Shown one piece after another: positions 53,060 to 62,175 of a stretch of DNA of 64,000 nt (within the stretch, counting starts at the first letter, position 1; every line of letters begins with the position of its first letter). The position numbers and the translations under genes were made by a program. The DNA comes from Paramixta manurensis. GTDB taxonomy: Bacteria > Pseudomonadota > Gammaproteobacteria > Enterobacterales > Enterobacteriaceae. The stretch is from positions 2,480,001 through 2,544,000 of the forward strand of contig NZ_CP054212.1 in assembly GCF_013285385.1 (NCBI RefSeq), given 5' to 3'. Below the pieces are notes generated by a model. The model searched no databases. It saw only the letters and a program-made list of their open reading frames with translations, and was not told the origin of the DNA.

Positions 53060-53761
53060 ATGTCGCAAACGCCAATCGAGTTTAAAGGCAGTAGTTTCAC
53101 ACTGTCTGTTGTTCATTTACACCACACTCAACCCGAGGTGGTTCGTCAGGCGCTACAGGACAAGATTGACCAGGCTCCCGGCTTTCTGAAAAACGCGCCG
53201 GTCGTTCTGAACGTGGCCACACTGACCGGCGACGTCAACTGGAAAGAGATGCAGCAGGCGATTGCGGCTACCGGCCTACGTATCGTCGGCATAAGCGGCT
53301 GTAAGGATGAGGCGTTAAAGCGCATGATCGTCCGCGCCGGGTTGCCGGTGTTATCGGAAGGTAAAGGGCAGAAGAAAAGTGTCGAACCTGAACCGCTGGT
53401 ACAGGTTCAGCCTCCGGTGGAAACCCCAGTAGCGAAAACGCGGGTGATCAATACACCAGTGCGTTCTGGTCAACAAATTTACGCACGTAATGCCGACCTG
53501 ATTGTCACCAACAGCGTCAGTGCCGGTGCGGAGTTAGTTGCCGATGGCAATATTCATATTTACGGCATGATGCGCGGTCGCGCACTGGCCGGTGCGGGAG
53601 GCGACCGTGATTGCCAGATTTTTTGCACCAGCCTGTCCGCAGAGTTGGTTTCCATTGCCGGTGAATACTGGATTATGGACCAAATTCCCGCAGAGTTTTT
53701 TGGAAAAGCGTCGCGCCTTTGCCTGAAAGATGGCGCTTTAACGATACAAACATTGAATTAG
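53060..53761 (+). CDS. minC: Septum-site inhibitor MinC
   Basis: MinC, bound to MinD, blocks FtsZ rings away from midcell. It has 233 residues (231 in E. coli). The N-terminal FtsZ-inhibiting domain (about 1-110) is followed by a variable Pro-rich linker and a C-terminal beta-helix with the RSGQQIYA and DGNIHIYG.MRGRALAG segments that bind MinD. It is first in minCDE, 31 bp before minD. Confidence 0.97.
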   Translation: MSQTPIEFKGSSFTLSVVHLHHTQPEVVRQALQDKIDQAPGFLKNAPVVLNVATLTGDVNWKEMQQAIAATGLRIVGISGCKDEALKRMIVRAGLPVLSEGKGQKKSVEPEPLVQVQPPVETPVAKTRVINTPVRSGQQIYARNADLIVTNSVSAGAELVADGNIHIYGMMRGRALAGAGGDRDCQIFCTSLSAELVSIAGEYWIMDQIPAEFFGKASRLCLKDGALTIQTLN

Positions 53762-53792
53762 ACCCCTTTTCTTCTTTAAGGAAATTTCAAAT

Positions 53793-54605
53793 ATGGCACG
53801 CATTATTGTAGTTACATCGGGTAAAGGGGGCGTTGGTAAGACCACGTCAAGCGCGGCCATCGCTACCGGTCTGGCCCAAAAAGGGAAGAAAACGGTGGTG
53901 ATCGATTTTGATATCGGTCTGCGTAACCTGGATTTGATCATGGGCTGTGAACGCCGTGTGGTATATGACTTTGTGAACGTTATCCAGGGTGATGCCACAC
54001 TTAACCAGGCGCTGATCAAAGATAAGCGTACCGAGAACCTCTATATCCTGCCGGCCTCACAGACGCGAGATAAAGATGCATTAACGCGTGAAGGCGTCGA
54101 AAAGGTACTGAATGACCTGAATGGCATGGATTTTGATTTTGTGGTGTGTGATTCACCGGCTGGGATTGAAACCGGCGCGCTGATGGCGCTCTACTTCGCC
54201 GATGAAGCGATTATTACCACTAACCCGGAAGTTTCGTCAGTACGCGATTCCGACCGTATTTTAGGCATTATCGCTTCAAAATCGCGTCGAGCGGAAAATG
54301 GCGAAGAACCGGTGAAAGAACACCTGTTGTTGACCCGCTATAATCCGGGGCGTGTTAACCGTGGCGACATGCTCAGCATGGAAGATGTGCTGGAAATTTT
54401 GCGCATTCCGTTGGCGGGCGTTATTCCGGAAGACCAATCCGTACTACGTGCGTCTAACCAGGGGGAGCCCGTCATTCTGGACGGCGAGTCCGATGCGGGC
54501 AAAGCCTACTCTGATACCGTTGACCGTTTGCTCGGTGAAGAACGTCCCTTCCGCTTCATTGAAGAAGAGAAGAAGGGTTTCCTGAAACGCCTGTTCGGGG
54601 GATAA
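53793..54605 (+). CDS. minD: Septum-site ATPase MinD
   Basis: A membrane-associated ParA-type ATPase that recruits MinC and oscillates with MinE. It has 270 residues, the E. coli length. The deviant Walker A GKGGVGKTT has signature K11 and K16, and the C-terminal amphipathic helix (KKGFLKRLFGG) is the membrane anchor. MinE begins 3 bp after its stop. Confidence 0.98.
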   Translation: MARIIVVTSGKGGVGKTTSSAAIATGLAQKGKKTVVIDFDIGLRNLDLIMGCERRVVYDFVNVIQGDATLNQALIKDKRTENLYILPASQTRDKDALTREGVEKVLNDLNGMDFDFVVCDSPAGIETGALMALYFADEAIITTNPEVSSVRDSDRILGIIASKSRRAENGEEPVKEHLLLTRYNPGRVNRGDMLSMEDVLEILRIPLAGVIPEDQSVLRASNQGEPVILDGESDAGKAYSDTVDRLLGEERPFRFIEEEKKGFLKRLFGG

Positions 54606-54608
54606 ACC

Positions 54609-54878
54609 ATGGCCTTACTTGATTTCTTTTTATCCCGTAAAAAGAACACTGCCAATATAGCCAAGGAACGGCTGCAAATCATTGTGGCAGAACGTAGAAG
54701 GGGCGATAGCGAGCCCCATTATCTGCCACAGTTGAAGCGAGATATACTGGAAGTGATTTGTAAATATGTGAAGATTGATCCGGAAATGGTAACGGTTCAG
54801 TTGGATCAAAAAGGCGATGATATTTCGATTCTGGAGCTGAACGTCACGCTACCGGAAGTGGAAGAAACCACGAAATGA
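54609..54878 (+). CDS. minE: Topological specificity factor MinE
   Basis: It stimulates MinD ATPase and sets the midcell gap. It has 89 residues (88 in E. coli). The N-terminal MALLDFFLSRKKNTANIAKERL is the membrane-targeting and MinD-contact helix, followed by the dimerisation domain. It closes minCDE; a hairpin follows. Confidence 0.97.
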   Translation: MALLDFFLSRKKNTANIAKERLQIIVAERRRGDSEPHYLPQLKRDILEVICKYVKIDPEMVTVQLDQKGDDISILELNVTLPEVEETTK

Positions 54879-54896
54879 TGCGTCTTTGTTCATAAT

Positions 54897-54922
54897 GTTC
54901 CCCTGCTCTGGTGCAGGGGAAC
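54897..54922. terminator. Terminator-like hairpin between minE and rnd
   Basis: A 10-bp perfect stem GTTCCCCTGC (54897-54906) / GCAGGGGAAC (54913-54922), 6-nt loop. The T-run is short on both strands, so it is a modest terminator between convergent genes. Confidence 0.65.
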
Positions 54923-54937
54923 CTTTATGGATCACGC

Positions 54938-56059
54938 TTAATATTCAGTCAGCAGTTCGCCGATCTCCGCTTCCATCAGTTCTCCCCGCCACCCGGCCAG
55001 CAATTCAGGTTGCCGTTGGCGCGGCTTAATTTTCCAGTGCCAGCTTAACAGCTGATTGATTTGACGCCGCGATGCCAGTAACTCTGGGCTGAGCCCCGCC
55101 CGCTCACTCACGTTTTGCACCAACGCTTTTAACGCTTTAAAGGCTTTTTTGTAATGGGGATGATCAATGATATTCATAATCGGTTCGGGTAATACGCTCT
55201 CTTCCAGCGCATTAGCTTGCGCAACTAACCCCACCAGCGTTTTGCCATGAAAGCGGATTTCATGCCCACTCAGCCCTAAATGGTCAAGTTCGCCAAGTGA
55301 ACCCGGTAAATAGCGTGCCACTTTCCACAGGTTCTCTTCACGCACCACGAAATTCACCGCCATATCTTTTTCACGCGCCAGATTGAGCCGCCAGGCCGCC
55401 AGCAATTTGAGCGCCGCCAACTGACGCGGCCTCAGCTGCCAGGCATTACTGATATCACGATACGCCTCTTCCGCCACCGTGAACTCCGCCCTGCGCTGAC
55501 AAAGTAGTTCACACTCGCTAAGCGCTGCCGCCATATTCCCTGCCGCCTCGGTCGCTTCCATTAGCTGGTGGGCGATAGGTAACAGATAGAACACATCGGC
55601 GGCGGCATATTCGCACTGCCGCTCAGTTAGCGGGCGTGCCAGCCAATCAGTACGCGATTCGCTTTTATCCAACACCGTGCCGGTGAAAGACTCGACAATG
55701 GTCGCGAACCCACAGGAAAGCGGGCGTCCGCTAAATGCGGCCAGAATTTGGGTATCGATCATCGGCTGCGGCAAAGTCTCAAAGGCATTTAAAAACACCT
55801 CAAGATCTTCGCTACCGGCGTGCAAAAACTTGACCACGGCACGATCGCGTAACAAAGCAATAAACGGCGCCCAGTCCGTAATAGTTAACGGATCGATCAA
55901 CGAGATGGTTTCGCCATCATACAACTGAATCAGCCCCAACTGTGGGTAGTAAGTACGGGTACGGACGAACTCCGTATCCAATGCCAGCGCGCTATGCTGG
56001 CGTGCGGCCTGGCAAACAGTATCCAGCGCCGTATTGGTGGTGACAAATGTATAATTCAA
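54938..56059 (-). CDS. rnd: Ribonuclease D
   Basis: A 3' exoribonuclease that matures tRNA ends. It has 373 residues (375 in E. coli). The DEDD exonuclease motif begins LALDTEFVRTRTYY, and further acidic residues are in AADVFYLLPI, with the catalytic Tyr nearby. Two C-terminal HRDC domains follow. It is convergent with minE here, whereas in E. coli K-12 the two loci are far apart. Confidence 0.96.
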   Translation of the reverse strand: MNYTFVTTNTALDTVCQAARQHSALALDTEFVRTRTYYPQLGLIQLYDGETISLIDPLTITDWAPFIALLRDRAVVKFLHAGSEDLEVFLNAFETLPQPMIDTQILAAFSGRPLSCGFATIVESFTGTVLDKSESRTDWLARPLTERQCEYAAADVFYLLPIAHQLMEATEAAGNMAAALSECELLCQRRAEFTVAEEAYRDISNAWQLRPRQLAALKLLAAWRLNLAREKDMAVNFVVREENLWKVARYLPGSLGELDHLGLSGHEIRFHGKTLVGLVAQANALEESVLPEPIMNIIDHPHYKKAFKALKALVQNVSERAGLSPELLASRRQINQLLSWHWKIKPRQRQPELLAGWRGELMEAEIGELLTEY

Positions 56060-56115
56060 ATCAATGTTCTCTCACTGCCGGCTAACAAAAAAACAGGCAA
56101 CGGTCGGATAACAGT

Positions 56116-56140
56116 AAAAACGCCGGTGTGACCGGCGTTT
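56116..56140 (-). terminator. fadD terminator
   Basis: A 10-bp perfect stem AAACGCCGGT (56118-56127) / ACCGGCGTTT (56131-56140), 3-nt loop. On the minus strand it follows the fadD stop and ends in a short T-run. Confidence 0.8.
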
Positions 56141-56166
56141 CTCTTAGTGGGTGAAGATCCTTAACG

Positions 56167-57846
56167 CTAGGCGTGTGCGGTTTTTCCCTGCTCTTCTCGC
56201 AACTCACGGCGTAGGATCTTACCGACGTTGGTTTTCGGGAGTTCTTCACGAAACTCGACGATTTTTGGCACCTTATAGCCGGTCAAATGGCGGCGGCAGT
56301 GGTCAATCAACTCCTCTTTGGTTAAAGAGGCATCCTTTTTAACCACGCAGACTTTTACCGCTTCGCCGGAAAGATCGCTCGGCACGCCAATCGCCGCCGC
56401 TTCACGAACTTTTGGATGCTGCATCAGCACGTCTTCGATTTCGTTAGGGTAGACATTAAACCCGGAAACCAAAATCATGTCTTTTTTGCGATCGACAATC
56501 CGCAAAAAACCTTCGCTATCAACGGTAACAATATCACCGCTGCGAAGCCATCCATTTTTTAGCACCTCTTCCGTCGCCTCAGGAGATTGCCAGTAGCCAG
56601 ACATCACCTGCGGCCCTTTGATGCACAATTCACCGGGCTCACCAGCCGCAACTTCATGCCCTTCATCGTCGATAAGTTTAATATCCGTTGACGGCACCGG
56701 CAGGCCAATACTGCCGTTATGACAGGTAATATCATACGGATTGACCGATACCAACGGTGAACACTCCGTGAGACCATAACCTTCCAGCAGATAGTGCCCG
56801 GTCAGTTTTTCCCAACGTTCAGCTACGGCTTTTTGCACCGACATCCCGCCGCCAGCCGATAAGCGCAGGGAAGAGAAATCAAGCTCAAGGAAATTCTTAT
56901 CGTTCAACAACGCATTAAATAGCGTATTCACGCCGGTAATGGCGGTAAACGGATATTTGCTCAACTCTTTCACAAAACCAGGGATATCGCGCGGATTGGT
57001 GATTAACAAATTTTGCCCGCCGAGCTCAACGAACAGGAAACAGTTCACCGTCAGCGCAAAGATATGATACAGCGGCAGTGCCGTGACCACGAACTCCTTG
57101 CCATCACGCAGCAACGAACCATAGGTCGCTTTAGTTTGTTCGAGATTGGCCTGCATGTTGCGATGGGTCAGCATCGCGCCTTTTGCTACGCCGGTGGTGC
57201 CGCCGGTGTACTGTAAAAAGGCCAGCGCATCATTAGTAATCTCTGGCCGCACATACTGCATGCGGTACCCTTTGTGCAGTAAGCTGCGAAAAGAGATCGC
57301 ATCCGGCAAATTGTACTTTGGCACCAACCGCTTAACGTACTTCACCACAAAATTAACCAACGTCGCCTTCGCGGGTGAGAGTTGATCGCCCATGCGCGTC
57401 AGAATGACGTGTTTCACTTGGGTCTTATCTACCACTTTTTCTAACGTGTGGGCGAAGTTAGACACAATCACAATCGCGCTGGCGCCGCTATCAGTAAGCT
57501 GATGCTGTAATTCACGCGGCGTGTACAGCGGATTCACGTTCACCACCGTCATACCGGCTCGTAATATGCCAAACAGCGCAATCGGATACTGCAGGAGATT
57601 GGGCATCATCAGCGCTACACGGTCGCCCTTTTTCAACCCTAACCCTTGTTGCAAATAAGCCGCAAAAGCACGGCTGCGCTCTTCCAGCTTACGAAAGGTC
57701 ATCATTTGCCCCATATTGATAAAGGCGGGTTGATCGGCATAGCGCTTCGCGGCTTGCTCAAACAAATCAATCAATGACGTATAACGGTCGGCGTTAATCT
57801 CTGCCGGGACATCGGCCGGATAACGGTTTAACCAAACCTTATTCAA
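56167..57846 (-). CDS. fadD: Long-chain fatty acid-CoA ligase FadD
   Basis: It activates imported long-chain fatty acids to acyl-CoA at the inner membrane, the entry to beta-oxidation and the source of the FadR ligand. It has 559 residues from the start used here (561 in E. coli). The AMP-binding motif is YTGGTTGVAKGA and the FACS signature is NGWLRSGDIVTVDSEGF near the C-terminus. The start is TTG 57846 (NKVWLNRYP follows), which matches the E. coli start and has AGGTGAG upstream. An in-frame ATG at 57879 (MAIKYDIR) is a possible alternative. Confidence 0.95.
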   Translation of the reverse strand: MNKVWLNRYPADVPAEINADRYTSLIDLFEQAAKRYADQPAFINMGQMMTFRKLEERSRAFAAYLQQGLGLKKGDRVALMMPNLLQYPIALFGILRAGMTVVNVNPLYTPRELQHQLTDSGASAIVIVSNFAHTLEKVVDKTQVKHVILTRMGDQLSPAKATLVNFVVKYVKRLVPKYNLPDAISFRSLLHKGYRMQYVRPEITNDALAFLQYTGGTTGVAKGAMLTHRNMQANLEQTKATYGSLLRDGKEFVVTALPLYHIFALTVNCFLFVELGGQNLLITNPRDIPGFVKELSKYPFTAITGVNTLFNALLNDKNFLELDFSSLRLSAGGGMSVQKAVAERWEKLTGHYLLEGYGLTECSPLVSVNPYDITCHNGSIGLPVPSTDIKLIDDEGHEVAAGEPGELCIKGPQVMSGYWQSPEATEEVLKNGWLRSGDIVTVDSEGFLRIVDRKKDMILVSGFNVYPNEIEDVLMQHPKVREAAAIGVPSDLSGEAVKVCVVKKDASLTKEELIDHCRRHLTGYKVPKIVEFREELPKTNVGKILRRELREEQGKTAHA

Positions 57847-57915
57847 GGACTCACCTCGGATATCATATTTTATCGCCATCGCCGCCTCTGCCATCCGCAC
57901 TATTAACAATATTTT

Positions 57916-57932
57916 AACTCATTGTACCAGTT
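57916..57932 (-). promoter_or_regulatory. Putative FadR operator upstream of fadD
   Basis: On the minus strand it reads AACTGGTACAATGAGTT, 12 of 17 bases like the E. coli fadB operator ATCTGGTACGACCAGAT and partly symmetrical (AACT..AGTT). It lies about 70 bp upstream of the fadD start. FadR repression of fadD is established in E. coli. Confidence 0.5.
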
Positions 57933-58001
57933 TGCAAATTGCGCGTTTGTCAGGTTGCGAAGCGTATCACTAAATTCCTCTCTTCCTGAGAGACATAACA
58001 A

Positions 58002-58034
58002 AACGGCCCGCTCGCAGAAGTCGCGTTCGGGCCG
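58002..58034 (-). terminator. yeaY terminator
   Basis: Stem CGGCCCG (58004-58010) / CGGGCCG (58028-58034) with a long loop. On the minus strand it follows the yeaY stop and ends in TTTTGTTA. Confidence 0.7.
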
Positions 58035-58056
58035 CAAAAACAGCGTTAAATTAGGC

Positions 58057-58650
58057 TCACTCGGTCAGGATAGTTTGCACCTGGGCTGGGCCGGTATTGT
58101 AGTACCCATACCATGGGCTCGGCCCCCAGTAACCGCGATGGTGACGCGTCGGGCCATACCAAATCCAGGGATCCATGGGTTGCGGCGGCATGACAACCTG
58201 CTGTCGCAAATGCCAGCGCTGAAAGCCGGTGACATTAACTACCACAAAGTTATAGCTTGCCTCGCCGATGGTTCCCTTCTCGGTTCCGGTAATCGGCCCA
58301 ACCACGGTAACCATCTGATTATTGAAATCAACCGGGTCGACAAAACCGTTAACATCGGCATAAATCCGCCCCACTGAGGCGCTACCTAATTGTGGGCGCC
58401 CGGTATCATCCAACGGCAAAGTCGCCAATTCGAGCCGCGTGCGGCCAGTAAGATTGGTCACTTTCACTACTTTACCGCCAAAACGTGACTCCTGCCCAAC
58501 GTATAACTGCGGCGCATTTAGCACGCGCCTTAAATCTTGTTGCGGTGTTGGCGACGTGCCCTTAATTGAATCAGGAACCGATACACAGCCGGCAAGCAAA
58601 GCGGTGGCCAGCAATAGCAAGCCAGTAAAACCGGTAAAACGTTTACGCAT
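58057..58650 (-). CDS. yeaY: YeaY, Slp-family outer-membrane lipoprotein
   Basis: A 197-residue lipoprotein precursor of the Slp family. The lipobox LAGC gives mature C22; the mature part begins VSVPDSIKG and has a beta-rich Slp domain, and the C-terminus is rich in Trp, Tyr and Pro. The role is unclear; Slp itself is a starvation-induced outer-membrane lipoprotein. It lies between fadD and tsaB as in E. coli. Confidence 0.92.
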   Translation of the reverse strand: MRKRFTGFTGLLLLATALLAGCVSVPDSIKGTSPTPQQDLRRVLNAPQLYVGQESRFGGKVVKVTNLTGRTRLELATLPLDDTGRPQLGSASVGRIYADVNGFVDPVDFNNQMVTVVGPITGTEKGTIGEASYNFVVVNVTGFQRWHLRQQVVMPPQPMDPWIWYGPTRHHRGYWGPSPWYGYYNTGPAQVQTILTE

Positions 58651-58707
58651 AAACTTTCCCTCTCAAGACTCCATCCTTAGACTGCCCGGCAGGCAATTAG
58701 TTGCCGT

Positions 58708-59409
58708 TTACTCACGCCCCGGAAGTTTTTTCCACGCCACTTCATTACGTAAATAAACCGGTTCGGCGTGTTCCGGCAATACCGTCTGCCGGGCGTTCAA
58801 GGCACGTAACGCTAACGGTAGCATATCTTGTGCCGCGGGCAGCGTTATCGCGGTTTCCTTCAATGCCAGGGGCGCCTGCTCCGCCAACATCGGCCATGCT
58901 TGCCAACCGGTTCCTACCATCGCCCATCCACCGTCTAATTGGTGCATGCGCGCCAATGCCGCCTCGGGTTTCAGTACCGCTTCCGTCTGCTCACCGTGCC
59001 ATGCGCCCTGTTCATCTCGCTGATATTCCGCCCAATACACCTCGCCCATACGGGCATCAATTGCCGCCAACACGCGCGTTGCGCCACAACTGCGCCACGC
59101 GCCTTCAGCCATGGTTTCCAGCGTAGAGACGCCAATCATCGGCAAGGTCGCGCCAAGCGCCAACCCTTGTGCAATACCAATACCAATGCGCACACCGGTA
59201 AAACTGCCCGGCCCGCGACCAAAAGCTAATGCGTCAAGTTGTTGCAACGTCACGTCATGGCGTGTCAGGATTTCCCGCACCATTGGCAGAATGCGCTGAG
59301 TATGCTCGCGCGGACAAAGTTCGAACAGCGCGTCACTCTGACTGTCTTGCAATAAGGCAACGGAGCAGGCTTCCGTCGCCGTATCAATGGCTAAAATTCG
59401 CGTAGACAT
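58708..59409 (-). CDS. tsaB: TsaB, tRNA t6A synthesis scaffold
   Basis: A 233-residue ASKHA-fold protein (231 in E. coli) that forms the TsaD-TsaB-TsaE complex, which transfers threonylcarbamoyl to A37 of tRNAs. The N-terminal ILAIDTATEACSVAL and LAFGRGPGSFTGVRIG are the family signature. It has lost the metal-binding His motif of TsaD and is not itself the enzyme. It lies between yoaA and yeaY, same strand. Confidence 0.95.
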   Translation of the reverse strand: MSTRILAIDTATEACSVALLQDSQSDALFELCPREHTQRILPMVREILTRHDVTLQQLDALAFGRGPGSFTGVRIGIGIAQGLALGATLPMIGVSTLETMAEGAWRSCGATRVLAAIDARMGEVYWAEYQRDEQGAWHGEQTEAVLKPEAALARMHQLDGGWAMVGTGWQAWPMLAEQAPLALKETAITLPAAQDMLPLALRALNARQTVLPEHAEPVYLRNEVAWKKLPGRE

Positions 59410-59468
59410 ACTAACCTCGGGCGGGATAACAATTTTTCGGCGCGCATCTTACCACAGCACAAGGCGAA

Positions 59469-61379
59469 TTACTGCGTCGGCGCCTGTTGTAGAAACGTTA
59501 CCGCGCGCTGAATATCACGGGTACGCGGCGTGGGCGGCAAACTGTTTAAAAATAATGCGCCATAAGGCCGCATGACTAAGCGATTATCACAAATCACCAA
59601 AACACCGCGATCCTCAACATCACGAATCAATCGCCCTACGCCCTGCTTTAGCGTAATCACCGCATCGGGTAACTGCACCTCATCAAAAGGCTCGCCGCCG
59701 CGTAACTTACAATCCTCCATCCGCGCCTTCAGCAAAGGATCTTCCGGCGAGGTAAAGGGCAATTTGTCGATAATCACTAGCGATAGCGCATCGCCGCGCA
59801 CATCTACCCCTTCCCAGAAACTGCTGGTAGCCACTAATAACGCATTGCCCGCCTCAACAAACTGCTTGAGCAACTGGCCTTTACTGGTTTCGCCTTGTAG
59901 CAATACCGGCAAGGTTAACGTGGCGCGAAAATGTTCCGCCAACTCGCGCATCATTTGGTGTGAAGTACAGAGAAAAAAGCAACGTCCATTATTGGCCTGG
60001 ATTAACGGCCCCAGCATACGTGCCAACTGTTTCGCGCCGCCGGGTTGGTTCGGCGACGGGAGGTTACGCGGTACGCAAAGGAGTGCCTGACGCGTGTAAT
60101 CAAAGGGGCTGGAAAGGATCAACGAATCTGCCTTTTTCACCCCTAACCGCTCGACGAAATGCACCATGCTTTCGTTAACCGCCAGCGTCGCAGAGGTAAA
60201 AATCCATGCTGCCGGGCGCTCATCGATCACTTCACGGAAACGTTCGGAAACCGAGAGCGGCGTTAACGCCAGCACAAAGTGGCGCGAGGTACACTCGTAC
60301 CAATAACTAAAGCCGGGTTGCGATACCTCTTTCAAGCGCTTGAGACGATTGCGATAGAGCGCCGCCCGCTCAAACGCCGCATCTAACAGCGCCGAACGGC
60401 CCAATGAAAGTTTTGCCACGTCGTAACACAGTTCCAGCGCATCATCAAGCAGGGTTAAGGCACGTAAAATCGTGCTATCGCTCAGTAAGTCGCGCAAGTT
60501 ACCACGATAGCCGGGATCGCCTAGCGCGAGCCGGAAATCTTGTGCGCATTGCGCCAGGCGATCGGCCGATTTTTGCAGTTGCTGAACATCACGAATTTCG
60601 GTGCGATAAGCAATGTTGATATCTTTCGCCAGGTCAAGAAGTTGGCGGCTGGAGAGCTGCTGACCAAAGTATTGGCTGGCAATATCCGGCACCTGGTGCG
60701 CCTCATCAAAGATCATGACATCCGCCTCCGGGATCAGCTCCGCGAAGCCACTCTCTTTAACCACCATATCCGCCAGAAACAGATGATGGTTGACCACCAC
60801 CACATCAGCGTCCATTGCACGGCGCCGCGCTTTTACCACGAAGCACTCTTTATACAACGGGCAGTCATTGCCCAAACAGTTATCATTGGTGCTGGTAACC
60901 AATGGCCAGATCTGACTATCCTCCGCCACGCCGCCGCAAGTGCTGATATCCCCCTCAACGGTTTCACTTGCCCAGCCGCGGAGATGCACCAGGTCGCTCA
61001 ATGTTTGACCATTTAATTCACCGCCGGTCATCGTCTGTTGCTCCAGACGTTCGAGGCACAGGTAGTTTGAACGCCCTTTGAGCAGTGCCAGTTTGCCGTT
61101 AAATTTTAACGCGGTGGCAATGGTGGGAAGATCGCGGTTATACAACTGGTCCTGCAAGGCTTTAGAACCGGTAGAGATGATGACTTTTTTACCCGAGCGT
61201 AAGGCGGGTGCCAGATAAGCATAGGTTTTTCCGGTGCCGGTTCCCGCTTCAACTACCAGTTCACTGCGGCTGGCGATAGCTTTATCCACCGCTTGCGCCA
61301 TTTGTCGTTGCGCTTCTCGCGGTTTAAACCCGGGAATCGCTTGCGCCAATGCGCCATCTGCTGCGAAATCGTCTGCCAC
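59469..61379 (-). CDS. yoaA: YoaA, DinG-family Fe-S helicase
   Basis: A 636-residue superfamily 2 (XPD/DinG-like) 5'-3' helicase. Walker A is EAGTGTGKTY near residue 45 and the DEAH box lies in VMIFDEAHQVPD near residue 225. The Fe-S cluster cysteines are visible between them (CLERL, TCGG, NCLGNDCPLYKECF). The C-terminal motif VI is QGVGRLIRD. E. coli YoaA works with HolC and confers tolerance to chain terminators. It is divergent from yoaB and upstream of tsaB. Confidence 0.95.
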   Translation of the reverse strand: MADDFAADGALAQAIPGFKPREAQRQMAQAVDKAIASRSELVVEAGTGTGKTYAYLAPALRSGKKVIISTGSKALQDQLYNRDLPTIATALKFNGKLALLKGRSNYLCLERLEQQTMTGGELNGQTLSDLVHLRGWASETVEGDISTCGGVAEDSQIWPLVTSTNDNCLGNDCPLYKECFVVKARRRAMDADVVVVNHHLFLADMVVKESGFAELIPEADVMIFDEAHQVPDIASQYFGQQLSSRQLLDLAKDINIAYRTEIRDVQQLQKSADRLAQCAQDFRLALGDPGYRGNLRDLLSDSTILRALTLLDDALELCYDVAKLSLGRSALLDAAFERAALYRNRLKRLKEVSQPGFSYWYECTSRHFVLALTPLSVSERFREVIDERPAAWIFTSATLAVNESMVHFVERLGVKKADSLILSSPFDYTRQALLCVPRNLPSPNQPGGAKQLARMLGPLIQANNGRCFFLCTSHQMMRELAEHFRATLTLPVLLQGETSKGQLLKQFVEAGNALLVATSSFWEGVDVRGDALSLVIIDKLPFTSPEDPLLKARMEDCKLRGGEPFDEVQLPDAVITLKQGVGRLIRDVEDRGVLVICDNRLVMRPYGALFLNSLPPTPRTRDIQRAVTFLQQAPTQ

Positions 61380-61513
61380 ACACCCTCACACATCGAATAA
61401 AAACACTGTGATTATGTCAGTATTTTCCGCCTCCCTCCACAACAGATGACAGCGCCCGGTTAACTGTGCCAGGCTAACGGCGAACAATTAAAGTGGAAAT
61501 AAGGACGCAGTAA

Positions 61514-61858
61514 ATGACGATTACCCGCATCGATCCCGAGCATCGTATGTCTGAAGCGGTGGTTCACAACAACACGGTGTATTACACCAGCGTGCCAGAA
61601 AACCTTGACGATGATGCGCAAGCGCAAACCGCCAATGCCCTGGCAACTATCGACAAAATCTTAACCCGTGTCGATTCCGATAAGAGCCGCATCCTGGACG
61701 CGACGATTTTTCTGGTTAACAAAGAGGATTTCCCGGCAATGAATCAAGCCTGGGATGCATGGGTTTCTCCCGGTAACGCGCCGGTTCGCTGCACCGTACA
61801 AGCGGGCCTAATGAACCCGCGCTACAAAGTAGAAATTAAAATTATCGCCGCGCTATAG
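61514..61858 (+). CDS. yoaB: YoaB, RidA-family protein
   Basis: A 114-residue YjgF/YER057c/UK114 protein. The conserved Arg in PVRCTVQAGL and the C-terminal Glu of KVEIKIIA fit the deaminase site that hydrolyses reactive enamine/imine intermediates in the RidA archetype. YoaB itself has no assigned substrate. It is divergent from yoaA and convergent with yoaH. Confidence 0.9.
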   Translation: MTITRIDPEHRMSEAVVHNNTVYYTSVPENLDDDAQAQTANALATIDKILTRVDSDKSRILDATIFLVNKEDFPAMNQAWDAWVSPGNAPVRCTVQAGLMNPRYKVEIKIIAAL

Positions 61859-61870
61859 TTCCCCGGCGCG

Positions 61871-62056
61871 TTATTCGTCTTCATCATCGTCTTCGAAGCG
61901 CGCCGTAATTAGCCCTCCGGTATGGGTTTGACGGATTTCTTGTGCGACCTGAGCAATGGCCTGACCGCTGCTCAAGCCTTGCGCCATCAATTCCTGGATG
62001 CGCTCTACCGCTTGTTGTTGCTGCTCATGAGATAATGCCGGAAGACCTGTTGTCAT
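61871..62056 (-). CDS. yoaH: YoaH, small UPF0181 protein
   Basis: A 61-residue protein (59 in E. coli). The N-terminal half is Gln-rich and helical (LSHEQQQQAVERIQELMAQG) and the end is acidic (ARFEDDDEDE). The function is unknown. It is convergent with yoaB, 12 bp apart, and divergent from pabB, as in E. coli. Confidence 0.9.
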   Translation of the reverse strand: MTTGLPALSHEQQQQAVERIQELMAQGLSSGQAIAQVAQEIRQTHTGGLITARFEDDDEDE

Positions 62057-62175
62057 AGTGGTTCCTTATCGATTGAGGAACGCGCATTATTTCACGCGCC
62101 AGATGCGCTAAACAATGGCGAGCATAAACAGATGCCAACCGCGAAAAAATATGCCAGGCTTGCTGTTTTTACGTT

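Noticed and set aside
61406..61420. LexA-like box upstream of yoaA
   Set aside because: The half-sites CTG and CAG are 9 bases apart, not the required 10, and the interior is not a good match, although yoaA-type helicases can be SOS genes.
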